From the NCBI GenBank assembly GCA_037127255.1, contig JBANSL010000010.1, forward strand, positions 29,778,620 to 29,842,619: 64,000 bases of DNA, in the 5' to 3' direction. A program made the translations under genes and the position numbers. Below the pieces are notes generated by a model, which was given only the letters and a program-made list of their open reading frames with translations, was not told where the DNA came from and did not search any database. Source of the DNA: Persicaria tinctoria. Its lineage: Eukaryota; Streptophyta; Magnoliopsida; Caryophyllales; Polygonaceae. Below, in pieces: positions 32,923 to 43,437 of this stretch; the stretch's first letter is position 1; each line of letters starts with the position of its first letter.

Positions 32923-33586
32923 CTAGTTCAGTACCCGCACTATTGTGCGGTTTTTTTTAAATTAATACATTTAATATTAAAAAATGTATAAAATTTTTAT
33001 GTAACTAAACTTTAAACTCTAAATATCTCTCACATCTAAGCATTGTTAATTATTATATAGTTAACGGTAAAAATGAAATCAATGGAAATCAAGCCTTACC
33101 TATTGTATCTTTCATTTTGCAATTATTTACTGTCGACATATATGAAAATCAAATAATAACCACCTGATCGGCAAATCCTATCGGTATATATGATTATTTC
33201 TATTTATTAATTATTAATCACTTGATCGGCAAATCCTATCGGCATATTTTAATTATCGCCTTAGACAGTTAGACCACATAGATTTGTTATCGGCATATAT
33301 TAATTAGATTACTTAATTAAATTAATTATAATAATTAATTAACAAATTAAAAAAAACTACTTTAACAATCTATTAATCGGTATATCTTAAAACTAATCGG
33401 ATAAGTGGGATAACAATCATAACCACCGGATAAGAGGATAAGTGAGATAACAATCAATTAATATTTTAATTTTTAAATATATTTTTTTATTACTAATGTA
33501 ATTAATCTAATTAAGTAACAAATCCTAAAAAAAGGTACTTTAAAGGAGAAGTTGCCGCGATTTCTCCTTTAGTATTATACTATTGA
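32923..33586 (-). mobile_element. Non-autonomous Helitron just upstream of FATA (664 bp)
   Basis: Read on the minus strand it begins TCAATAGTATAATACTAAAG and ends with the hairpin CCGCAC-AATA-GTGCGGG, then TACTGAACTAG, inserted between A and T. The interior has two direct copies of CTTGATCGGCAAATCCTATC-type text (about 33168 and 33221). Its 3' end is about 100 bases upstream of the FATA start codon, inside or next to the FATA promoter and leader. Confidence 0.75.
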
Positions 33587-35240
33587 TACCTAACGTACCA
33601 CTCCTTTTCACATTACAGTTGTTCTCTATGAGCGTATTGCCTTTGTTTTTTGACATTGCATTGAATGTGATCTAAACTTTGACAGGGTTGTTTTCAATCA
33701 AGAGAAAACCACTGATTCTCTGGATGACGGGATACCGTAATTTTTTAAATATAACCCTCCTTAATCCTTATCACTTCGGTTGTGGATGAAAATAATATCT
33801 AGGGACCGTATTATCTTTACTCAAAATATAAAAAAATATACTGCAAATCCTAGTCTCGATCCTATGAGTGAACTGAAGATAAGTTTATTTAAAACAAATC
33901 CACTTAGTAATGATAAATCAATTAACAATAAATTAAGATAAATCAATTTAATTTAGATTTTATATAGATTTGCAAATCCTAGTTTCGATCATTTGAGTGA
34001 ATTGGAGATAAGTTTGTTTAAAACAAATCCTGGTTGAAAATAAATCAATAAACAATCAATTAAGATAAACCGTTTTCAAAAAAAAATTAAAATAAATCAA
34101 TTTTTTAAAGATTTTGTTTAAAACAAATCCTATTTTATTTAGATTTTATTATTCAAAAAATAAGTTAGTTTAGATTTTAACAATCAATTAAGATAAATCA
34201 ATTATTCAATTAATCTACTTAAAAAAAAGCTACATTAAAGGAGAAGTCGGCACATATCGTAGGTGACTTCTCCTTTAGTATTATAATATTGATGTTAATG
34301 AGAAGAGACGTTCATTAGCAATATTCTATTACACACAATATAATCTTGAAGTGGATGAAGATTTTAATTCTTTTGCAAGATAATATTGTTGCGTTACATA
34401 TATCAAGTGATCGAATGAAGATTTTCATCCTTTTTCCTTTTTTGCAGAAAAGATAGTATTATGGCAGAGCAATTGTATATTCAGAAGCGATAACAATTAT
34501 ATATTCATAAGTACACAACCATAATAAAGATAGTATTTTGCAAAAAAGATAGTATTATGGTGGGTCGCTGCATTTATACCACATAATTAGTGAACGAAAG
34601 AGGAAGGTGAGGGAGAGAGGAACTTGAAGGTGGAGAACCGAGAGATTGTTCACGAAGCCTGAAAGTATGAATGTTAAAAGTTAGTCAAGAAAGGCTGAAA
34701 TGAGAATATAAATCAGATATGTCAAGTATGAATGAATAAAGATCGAGCATATATATAAGATGGATTAAAACGGGAAGTGGGATGAAAAAAATGTGAGTGA
34801 ATTGTAACTTTCATTTTTAATTTATAGAGGGTTATTTAAAATTCGAGTGGGTTGCACATGTTGTAAGATAATGTTAAAATATATTGATTTTATGATAAAT
34901 ATGCAATATTTCAAATAAAAAAGGGATAAGCATTGAATTTCTGATTTTTTTCACAAAACTTTAGAGTCAGATTGGATGAAGTCTCATCAAAAAATCATTT
35001 AGTTGAGATTTTATCGAGTCAGATAAGCATTGAATTTCTGAATTTTCAAATTTGATATAACAAATCATTTAGTTAAGATTTTCACGAAAAAAAAACAATT
35101 ACTTAAAAAGAAAATATGATTATCAAATAAAAAATTATAAAATCAGAATTAATTAATTTTTAATTAGTTAAGAAACCTATACTAAAGGAGAAGACGCCAC
35201 ATGTCTTAGGCGACTTCTCCTTTAGTATTATAATATAGAA
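33587..35240. mobile_element. Further Helitron-related remnants and a 62-bp duplication
   Basis: Two more Helitron 5' signatures, palindromes AAAGGAGAAG...CTTCTCCTTT followed by AGTATTATAATA, occur at 34234-34292 and 35184-35239. Their 3' hairpin ends were not found. The segment 33842-33903 recurs in diverged form at 33970-34030 (GCAAATCCTAGTYTCGATC, then GTGAA and AAAACAAATCC). No gene is present. Confidence 0.5.
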
Positions 35241-35394
35241 ATATAGATATAGATATAGATTTAGTAAGCATTTTAACGAGTTAAAAACTCTATAAAATAT
35301 TATTTTTTATTCAATTTTTTAATAATTTTATAATTTTTAGTAACAAGTATGAAATTATGAAGAACAAAAATTGATTAAAAAATCAATATTTTAT

Positions 35395-35520
35395 ACTCCA
35401 TCCGATCCAAAATACACGTCGTTTGATTTTCTTACACGTATTTTATAGAGCTAAAAACTATATAAATTTTTATTTATATTTTTATCAATTAAATAAAATA
35501 TATATATATATAGATAGATT
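35395..35520. mobile_element. Stowaway-type MITE fragment
   Basis: TACTCCATCCGATCCAAAATACACGT-type sequence at 35395 matches a Stowaway left end. The right terminus is not present in recognisable form, so this is a fragment. Confidence 0.45.
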
Positions 35521-35676
35521 GTGGCTTATGTAACTTTCTATAAACTATGAAAACATATTATTTTATTCATTTCCCCCCCTAGGATCAACCACAACGTGAC
35601 ACATATGATTTTTCTCCCTATGATCAACCACAATGCGCCATGTAAGACACTATGCATCGATTTTAGTATATGTACA

Positions 35677-37230
35677 CTAGTGTAATACCCGTGCCTTGAA
35701 GGCACGGGATTTTGACTCATTTCAAATTGAATATCGTTCTATATATCTATATATAATACTATATTAATATATACTTGTTTACAACAAAAATAATATGTAT
35801 AAAGTATTTTTTAATTTATAAATTAGTTGGAAAGCGATACAATATAATTTTTTAAATGATTTGATAAGGTAAAGTAGTAATAAAACTCAAACACACCACC
35901 TATTATAATTTGAAATACATATATAATTATTATCATTAGGATAAAACTAAAAAGGGAAATATAAGTTGTCATATGCTGATTAAAAAAATCATAAACACAT
36001 GATTGTACGAATACTTTTGAAGTTATGTAGATATACATAACTTATTCATTATTTTCATGAGAAAGATTGCTAGAAAGAGGGAGAAATAAATAGAGAAAGT
36101 AAATGTAAGATGGTAAGAAAAAGTGATCTAAGGTGTGTCATCTAAGATGTAAAATAAGTAATGTTTGTAAGTCTTAACTAAAATTTAAAATATGTAAATT
36201 GTAAAAATAACTTTTTTGGCTCTAATTGATTTTTATAATTAACTTTTGAAATCGAATATTCACAAATTAATTATTTTTACTAACTTTACAAAAAAAATTG
36301 CAAGTCTTAAATTATTGAAATTATAATAAGGTACATCTAGGGTGTATAAAATAAATATAGATGTAAAATATTCATTTTGGGGATAAATATTTTTTTCTTT
36401 GATATTTGAAGCCAAACACCCAAAATTAATCATAAAAGAGTGTTTATTTATTTATTTATAAATGATAATATATGCAAATTTCACATTTTCTTTTCTCAAA
36501 ATTCTTCAATTTTTGTTTGTAGATCTTAAAATGTTATTCTTTGTATTCCAAATAGTCATTTAAGATGTTTAAAATAAATGTAGTTTATCTCTAAAAAATC
36601 TTTTGTTAAAAATTTATATAGATGTCATGTAGAATGTGCAGAGTAAGTATGGATTTAAAATATTCATTTTGGATAATTACTTTTCTTAATTTTTGAAGGT
36701 TAAAAGGTGCAAAATTAATTTATTCTTAAAATTAATGATGTTTTGCTTCTATCTCCAAAAATATTTTTAAAAAAATTCAATAAAAATTTAAGATGTCTAT
36801 ATTGTATAATAAATGTAAATTTTAAAAAGAAATATATAATATTATTGATGAATGAAATGTATAAAGAAAGTCATTACATTAATGAAATAATGATATAAAA
36901 GACCACACGGAATGATAATATCAAAAATTGTGGTCCGACGTATTAATGTACATAATCTTTTCTATGAAAAAAGAAAATAAATATATTTAAAATAGATTAA
37001 AAAATTGATATAATTAGCATATCAATTTAAATAATCTCGTATGAAAAATAGGAAACAAATATATGTCAAATAGGAAACAAATAATTTCAGCAATAATATT
37101 GACCAATAAGAAAATCATTTGAATAAAAAAAATTAACTTTCATTGTGGACGTGACACGTTTGGAAAATGCTAGAAGAATTAGTAACATTAATAGATTAAT
37201 AGATAGATAGATATAGATAGATATATAGAT
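35677..37230 (-). mobile_element. Non-autonomous Helitron, about 1.55 kb
   Basis: At 35677-35710 the plus strand reads CTAGTGTAATACCCGTGCC followed by the other hairpin arm GGCACGGG. This is the reverse complement of a Helitron 3' end with CTAG terminus after a T-flanked insertion site. The 5' end is placed at the TCTATATATCTATC stretch near 37215-37230 (minus strand). Its exact base is uncertain because of the TAGA microsatellite. The interior is AT-rich and encodes no Rep/helicase. Confidence 0.6.
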
Positions 37231-37835
37231 ATATAATTGATTGATTGATATGACAAAATAATCAATCTCTTATTTATAAAAAAAATCATTTTTAAATGTT
37301 TTTATATTTTTTAATAAAAATTTATAAGATAAATAATTAAGTGTTGCCTTCACTACAACAGAAATGCTTTTCTGCAACCAAACTTTTTACGAGGAATTTT
37401 TTTTCCTTGATATATGTAGCTTTTTGCGAGCAATATTGCATTTCCTCTTTAAATGCCATTTGACTTTTAGCGACGAACTTATATTCATCGCAAAACGTTG
37501 TGTTTAATGACAAAAAATTTATTTCGTCGCTATAGGTTACCATAATTTGGTCTTCCAAACCATTGTCATTATCGACAAAATCAGACAATTTTGCGACAAA
37601 TTTTTTCATCGTAAAAACGACATTTAGTGAGAAAATGATAATTTCGTCGTTATAAGTTTGGACGGTTATTATATAGCACCAGCCAAATTTAACAGTGACA
37701 AAGACGAGAATTCCTCTCTAAAAGTAGTGTTTCTCAAGGAAATATTTTCTCGTTGAAAAATTCATTTAGCAAGGAAATATAAATACGTGTTATTAGTTTG
37801 GAGGAAAATTATGGTAAGCTCGCCCCAAATTAATA

Positions 37836-38130
37836 CTCCCTCCGTCTTAAAATACATGTCCTTTTAGGACGGAACACGGGAATTAAGGGATGAGTTAAGT
37901 GTAATGATTAGATGTAAAAAGTAGGTTAAGTGTAATGATTAAACTTTGGTAATAGAGTGTTTGTTTTTTTTTAAAAAAAAAATTGTGAGAGGAAAAGTAG
38001 TGGTGATGTAAAAATTAGGGTAATGATTAGATATAAAAGTAGGTTAGGGGTAATGATTAAATCTAAAAAGACATGTATTTTTGACAAAATTTTAGGGGCT
38101 TAAAAGACATGTATTTTAAGACGGAGGGAG
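37836..38130. mobile_element. Stowaway MITE nested in the CACTA element (295 bp)
   Basis: The ends CTCCCTCCGTCTTAAAATAC and GTATTTTAAGACGGAGGGAG are perfect inverted repeats. They are flanked by TA at 37834-37835 and 38131-38132, the Stowaway (Tc1/mariner) signature. The interior is non-coding. Confidence 0.92.
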
Positions 38131-38239
38131 TAGTGAATTGATTTTATTATATTTAAGGAATTTAATGGAATTCAGGAAATTAAACATCGGACTAATTTTG
38201 TAAATAAAAAAACTTTTGGGCCACTTTGTAACTTTTTCC

Positions 38240-40210
38240 ATATTTAACCCTAGCTCCGCCTCTATCTAATACTGACGCTCACGCCGCTTCCCGTTTGATT
38301 TGCCAAGGAAGAGCTTCAGCTCTCTCAACTCTCCCATGGCTCCTCTCATCTGTCCCGTCTCAATGTCTATCGCGAACTCTCGTATGGTCCCTTGTCGGTC
38401 GTTCTCTCTGTCATCCTTCGCTCTCTCGCGCCTCAAAGAATCAAAGTCGGCACTGCAGGCCACCATCGGCGACCTTTCCTCTTCTTCCCTCTCGATCTCG
38501 ACCGCTTCCTCTCGTTCCTCGGACTGGTGATGATGAGCCTTGTCTAGGCTACCGTCGAAGAAGAAGCCCCATGCTTTCCATTCAAATCTCGACGGAGACA
38601 GATATAGCCTGGTGCTCGTCGATGTCGAAGCTCCTGTCAAATGAACGCACTTCCAGTCCCACGGCCGGAGGCCAGTCGTGACTCACTACGTTCAAGTCTA
38701 CGGAGTCGGAATCAGCGACCCATCAAGCTCTACGTAAGTCTTCCAATATGATTTTTCAGAGTATTTTTTGGTTGTTCATTAGATTTGGTTGTAGTGATTG
38801 ATGCCACTTAATGATCAATGACTAGTTGTGAAATTGATTTATTTTATTTATCGCTAGGTTGGATTTTGTCGATTCGGGGAAAATCTTGAGTTGGATCAAC
38901 TCATGTGAGTTGGATGATTGATTATTTGTACATGTATACTTCTTTTGTTGTCCATTGTTTTCCTATGTACTGAGGTTTAGGACTGAGGGGTTACCAATTT
39001 GATTAAGTTTGGTTTGATGATTTATACAAAATGAGTTGGTTCGATTGTTTCATGTTTGAATTTTATCTAACTGGGCAACTTGGTGTTGGATTGATATTGT
39101 GATTGGAATAGGTAATTTGGGTGGAATTCATGATTGTCAAGTGATTGTTAAGATGTTTTAAAGAGATTATTGGTGGTGTCAAACTTAAGTTAGTTCTTAT
39201 AATTGTTACCATCTCTATAATGCTTGATTGTCTTTACTAGCAGGAAATATTTCATATCACTTAAATGCCTTAGTAATTTCTATTTTCTAGTTTCTACATA
39301 TATTCATTTATATTGAAGTGGTCTATTGCTTTCTATTGTAGTGTCCCTTAGTCATAATTTTCTGGTGGGTTGAAGCTGTTTGGTTGTTGCATTTCATATC
39401 TGGTAGATATCATTGGTATATTGGGTTATTGAAAGTATTTGAAGAAGTTTGAGCAAATACAAAAAAACGTTTTACTAAGAATTTAGTTATGGCAATCAGG
39501 TGAATATTTTTTATCATTCCACCATGTTGTTTTCTATTTGGCATCTTGTAATCAGGCAATATTCTTATTAGGTATATTACAGTGTATTACCATTTTATAT
39601 ATTTCTATAGTTGCTAAACTTGCTTAATACATTGGATTTTTGGTTGACTAGAGCTAGATTGTTTTCTTCCTAGTTTTGCATTGTCACGCTATTTGCCGCT
39701 GCTTGGTTTTCTTCTTTCATACAAAAATTGAGGCTTGTCATGTGCAGAAATCATAGCATCAATTGTGGTAATGAATGAATTAGGTCATTGTCGAGTTCAA
39801 AAGGCAAAGGTAATTACAATTTACAATTGTACTAATTAAGTGTGTTACCCTACAGATTGAGGTTTGTTCCTTCATATAAGTGAATTGAAATGTTTTCACA
39901 GATTGAGATTGTGTTGGGGACGTCAGAGAACTTTGATGAGTTGATGGTTGGTGCAACTATGTTTTTAGAGAATTGGGATAACTCAAGAGGATGTTACTTG
40001 CACAATGATTGATGAAGAAATATGTAAACAAGTTCTTTGAGCAAAATCAAGGCAAATCAAAGGTTGTAGTTTAGGACCTTGACCTACACCAATGATGAAG
40101 TCTTCTCAATCATCGCTACTGAAAATATGTTCTCAAGAACAAAGCCTTGGAAGACAAGAAGAAAGCTCAAAACGTACAACGTGACAACTAGAGAATATTA
40201 GCTCATTCTT
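38240..40210. other. CACTA interior with possible captured gene sequence
   Basis: The block 38240-38720 is much more GC-rich than its surroundings and has open frames on both strands. The minus frame 38640-38266 (124 codons, Glu/Arg-rich) and plus frames 38295-38681 overlap, and none matches a family I recognise. A downstream stretch (39890-40200) reads like spliced exon material but has stops. A captured and decayed gene fragment is likely; its source is unknown. Confidence 0.35.
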
Positions 40211-40850
40211 TTATATTGGTTGCATTTGTACAATTTCTAGTTGTGGTAGATGTATAAATATACAATTTTCTACTAAACGTGTCTTGAATGAGAATTATTT
40301 ACATTATAATTATGATATGCATTTCATTTGTAGGTTTTTCAATATTTTCTTGCTATAAATAAATGATAATAATGATGAAATTATATTTATTCTTTAATCA
40401 TATTTTCCTTGCTAATATTATCTTTAACGACAAATATATGTACGTTGCCAAAAAATTATAATTATTTAAATTAATATTTTTATTTCTAATGTTTTAATCA
40501 CTAATAATCATTGGCGAGGAAATAAAAAAACTCAGCGAGGAATGTTATTTGGTCGACAAACATATTCAGTGACCATTATCCAATCCTTAAACTTATTCTG
40601 CAACGAAAATGTATGACTTTTAATGAGGAAAATAATCGTCGCTAAATTACGATAGTGATGCAAATTGTAATCGTCGTGAAACGGCCCATGCAAGGAAATT
40701 ATTTTTTCATCGCTGATACTGTCCTTGACGAGCTTTCTTCGACGACCTCACGAGGAAATTTATTTCCTCGCCAAATACTTTTGGCGATGAAATTTCTATT
40801 TTCTGCGAGGAAACATTTCCTCGAAAATAGCCAGTTTTGTTGTAGTGCTT

Positions 40851-41393
40851 CCTAGAGAATTAAGTATCTCTCATCATTATGCTCCGGAAATTTCCTAGGG
40901 GATCGTCTTCACTGTCCATAGGGAACTCCTAATATACCGCTGGTCAGCGGTGTTAGTGCTTGATAATGCTTGGCTCGGAGTCTTAGTCTATGTTGTCCAC
41001 AACTTATTTAGGATAGGTTCATGTGTGTTCCACCTCTTATATTGCAACATGTTTTTTTTTCGAGGTATGTTCCGACGGTTCTCCGTCTGCCGACTTTATC
41101 GGTCTCTCGAGATGTTAGATATCTCTAAATCTCGAATTATTTCCTTATAAAAAAATATCTCATCATTTTACATTAGCCACGTGCCTTCCCCCATTGACTT
41201 AAAAAAAAAAAAAAGAGAAAAGTTTATTGTAAACTAGGTAAGATAGGGTAAGCAAAGAAGGAGAATATGTGATTGTATTCAACTGATATCTCTTGGTGTT
41301 ACACCGGTACAATATATAGAGATAAACTCCTTAGACTCCAAGCAATAGTAAATCTATCTATAGACAAAACTCGATCTAAGTAAAGTGTATATT
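40851..41393. other. Flank with probable Copia LTR remnant
   Basis: Before the LINE copy at 41394 the text GATTGTATTCAACTGATATC, TACAATATATAGAGATAAAC and similar words look like the end of a Copia LTR read antisense. The other half appears after the LINE, at 42839. The 40851-41170 part has nothing recognisable. Confidence 0.4.
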
Positions 41394-41407
41394 CTGGCGT
41401 TACGGTT

Positions 41408-42736
41408 TTGGGGGGTCCTGTCAGTACTTGCCCTGTTTACAGCGCCGAGATTGTTGCGACTCGGGTGGCCAAGACCATTGAGCTTATGGATCTTGTTGCC
41501 AAACTTGAGGATCCGCAGAGTGAACTGCTTTTGATTCGAGCTTGTTCCGGTATCTCTAGACTCTACTTCACCTTGCGTACTTGTCCGCCGGATGCCGTTG
41601 TCCCAGCTCAGTCTACCTTTGATAGTGCTCTCCGTGTCTGTTTAGAGCGTATTGTGGCTGCTTCTGGATCCGGGTTTGGTGATTGGCAGTGGAGATTGGC
41701 TACTCTTCCGTTTCAGTACGGTGGGCTTGGTGTTTATGCTGTTGGTGACGTCATGCATTATTCTTTTCTAGCCTCTCGCCTGCAGTCTTCTGGGTTACAG
41801 TCTTCGCTCCTCCGCTTTGCTGGGTTGCCCATGGGTGAGGGACCCTCTTTCGATGCTGCGCTGTGTGACTTCAATGGTCTTACCGGTTCTGATTTTAGTC
41901 GTGATTCTTGCGAGTTCGCTGCCCCCAAACTTATGAAGAAATTGGCAGATGTGTACTTCGCCCGGATTGTGGCTTCTTCGGAGTCGGTTTTCTCATTGAC
42001 CCCGCGGCAGGTGGTGTTGTGGAGGTCTCAGCATGGGTCTCATTCATCTGATTGGCTCAGAGCAGTTCCTATTTCTGGGCTCGGTCAGACCATGAATGGT
42101 AGGACTTACAGGTCTGTCCTCTGCTATCGTTTGGGTATCCCTCTTTTTCGTGCTGGTCTTCCTTGCTCTGCATGTGGTCGGGTTTTTGAGGATGACACTT
42201 TTGGGGATCATGATGTGTCGTGTTCGAGTTCCATTGGGCTCAAACATCGGCATAATCTTGTCCGTGATACCCTCTTCGACATTTGCTTCCGTGCTGGGAT
42301 CTCCTCGGGGAAGGAAGTGGACATCGGTGTTGTTGACAGTCTTGGCAGACCTCTTAGGCCCGCTGACATTCTTCTTTACTCTTGGGATCAGGGTCGAGAT
42401 GTGTGTCTTGATATCACGGGATCCTCTCCCCTCACTCAGACTTGCTTGGCCTCCTTCGCTCCTGGACGGTGCGTTCTCGACGCAGCGCGGCGTAAGTGCA
42501 CCAAGTATCGGGATGTGTGCTCTGCTGCTGGTTATGGGTTTTTGCCTTTTTCTTTCTCCTCCTTTGGTGAGCTAGATGGGGATGCGATTACGCTTCTGGG
42601 ACGGATCCGCTCCTTCTCTTTAGCCTTAGATTCTAGTTCTCGTCTAGCTGCTCATATTTTTACCAGAGTTTGTTTTTCCATTGCTAAGGGGGTTGGCGCG
42701 CAGCTTGTTTCTCGGCTGCCCGCTAACTTCTTGTAA
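41408..42736 (+). pseudogene. LINE ORF2 C-terminal part, 442 codons, uninterrupted
   Basis: The frame lacks the reverse transcriptase core but keeps a long C-terminal module. It is homologous in order and wording to minus-strand copy C (ELLLIRACSGISRLYF, FGDWQWRLATLPF, GGLGVYAVGDV, APKLMKKLADVYFA, SDWLRAVPISGLGQTMNGRT). Next come a zinc-like motif with CSAC, then 11 residues, then H and C, and HRHNLVRDTL. KEVDIGVV and RPAD follow, then 14 residues and a second Asp in CLDITGSSPL. The RHN and P-x-D...D arrangement resembles the restriction-like endonuclease at the C-terminus of R2-type LINEs. The terminal residues are RLPANFL. The frame has no stops, but without RT it cannot move itself. Confidence 0.75.
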
Positions 42737-42772
42737 ACATTCGGTTGTTTGATTTCTATACTATTTGGAGTT

Positions 42773-42798
42773 TATAATAATAATAATAATAATAATAA

Positions 42799-42835
<37 letters not shown>

Positions 42836-42836
42836 T
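42773..42836 (+). repeat. TAA triplet tail of LINE copy A
   Basis: About twenty TAA/ATA units with one AAA interruption follow the LINE stop codon, acting as the 3' tail in place of poly(A). Confidence 0.85.
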
Positions 42837-42838
42837 AA

Positions 42839-43437
42839 CACTCTCCTTGGATGTACATTCCTTGTTCCTCCAGCTCCCTCGTTAAAAACCTAGCTAGGAA
42901 AACCCAATGGGACAAAACCATAGCTTAGGGAAAAAGAGTGCAGCCTTCCACCTACGCTCTTGTTGTACTGCCTCGTTAAAAACCTTGTCAGGAAAACCCA
43001 GTTGGACAAAACCAGATCGAAGGAAAAAAGAGTGCAGTGCGTGTATACTCCCCCTGAATTTAATATCCTCCTCGAATTCTTCTCATTCTTCTTAATGTCG
43101 CCGTCTCCATGAGCTTATGGTCGAATCTCAACATTGTCTTTGATGTGTATAACTGGAATGTCTTCGTGATTAACTTTGACGTGCCTCACTTGCATGTATT
43201 GGTGTTGAGCTCCTTTGGATGCACAAGTATAAGGTACTTCAGGACCTAGTGTGTCTTTAATTGTTGATATGAGGATCTGATGTATTAAATGGTGCTTAAG
43301 TTGTCTCGTTAAAAACCTTACATTGGAAAAACCCAGTGGGATAAAAACCAAGATTAAGGAAAAGAGTACAACTTTGTATGGTACTTCGAGACCTAATTAT
43401 ATGTCACCACTTTCACAAATATAGGTAATTCATATAC
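42839..43437 (-). mobile_element. Copia (Tork-type) LTR remnant, antisense
   Basis: The motif CGTTAAAAACCT, then AGGAAAACCCA and GGACAAAACC, then AAGGAAAAAGAGT, occurs near 42886, 42975 and 43305. It is familiar, read on the minus strand, from LTRs of plant Tork-like Copia elements. TACTCCCCCTGAATTTAA at 43048 would be a polypurine tract read backwards. The LARD inserted at 43438 interrupts this region, and a further copy of the motif follows at 55610. Confidence 0.5.

Larger units (their letters stand above)
37351..40847. mobile_element. Non-autonomous CACTA (En/Spm) transposon, 3.5 kb
   Basis: It starts CACTACAACAGAAATG and ends with the inverted CAGTTTTGTTGTAGTG. The exact 3-bp duplication CTT flanks it (37348-37350 and 40848-40850). 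Both subterminal regions are dense in short repeats such as GCGAGGAAA, TTTCCTCGC and TTCGTCGCTA, the binding-site type of CACTA elements. No transposase domain was found. The interior includes a nested Stowaway MITE, a GC-rich CT-rich block at 38240-38720 and exon-like segments near 39900-40200, possibly captured host sequence. Confidence 0.88.
41394..42838 (+). mobile_element. 5'-truncated LINE with restriction-like endonuclease-type C-terminus (copy A)
   Basis: Only the 3' part of ORF2 remains, followed by the stop codon at 42734 and a triplet tail of TAA units (42773-42836), a non-LTR retrotransposon ending. Coding similarity starts abruptly at about 41394 (GVTVLGGPVS), typical of incomplete reverse transcription. 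It appears to have inserted into a Copia LTR whose halves flank it. Confidence 0.8.

Noticed and set aside
42096..42575. 159-codon plus frame inside LINE copy A
   Set aside because: It is a shadow in another frame of the recognisable LINE C-terminal module.
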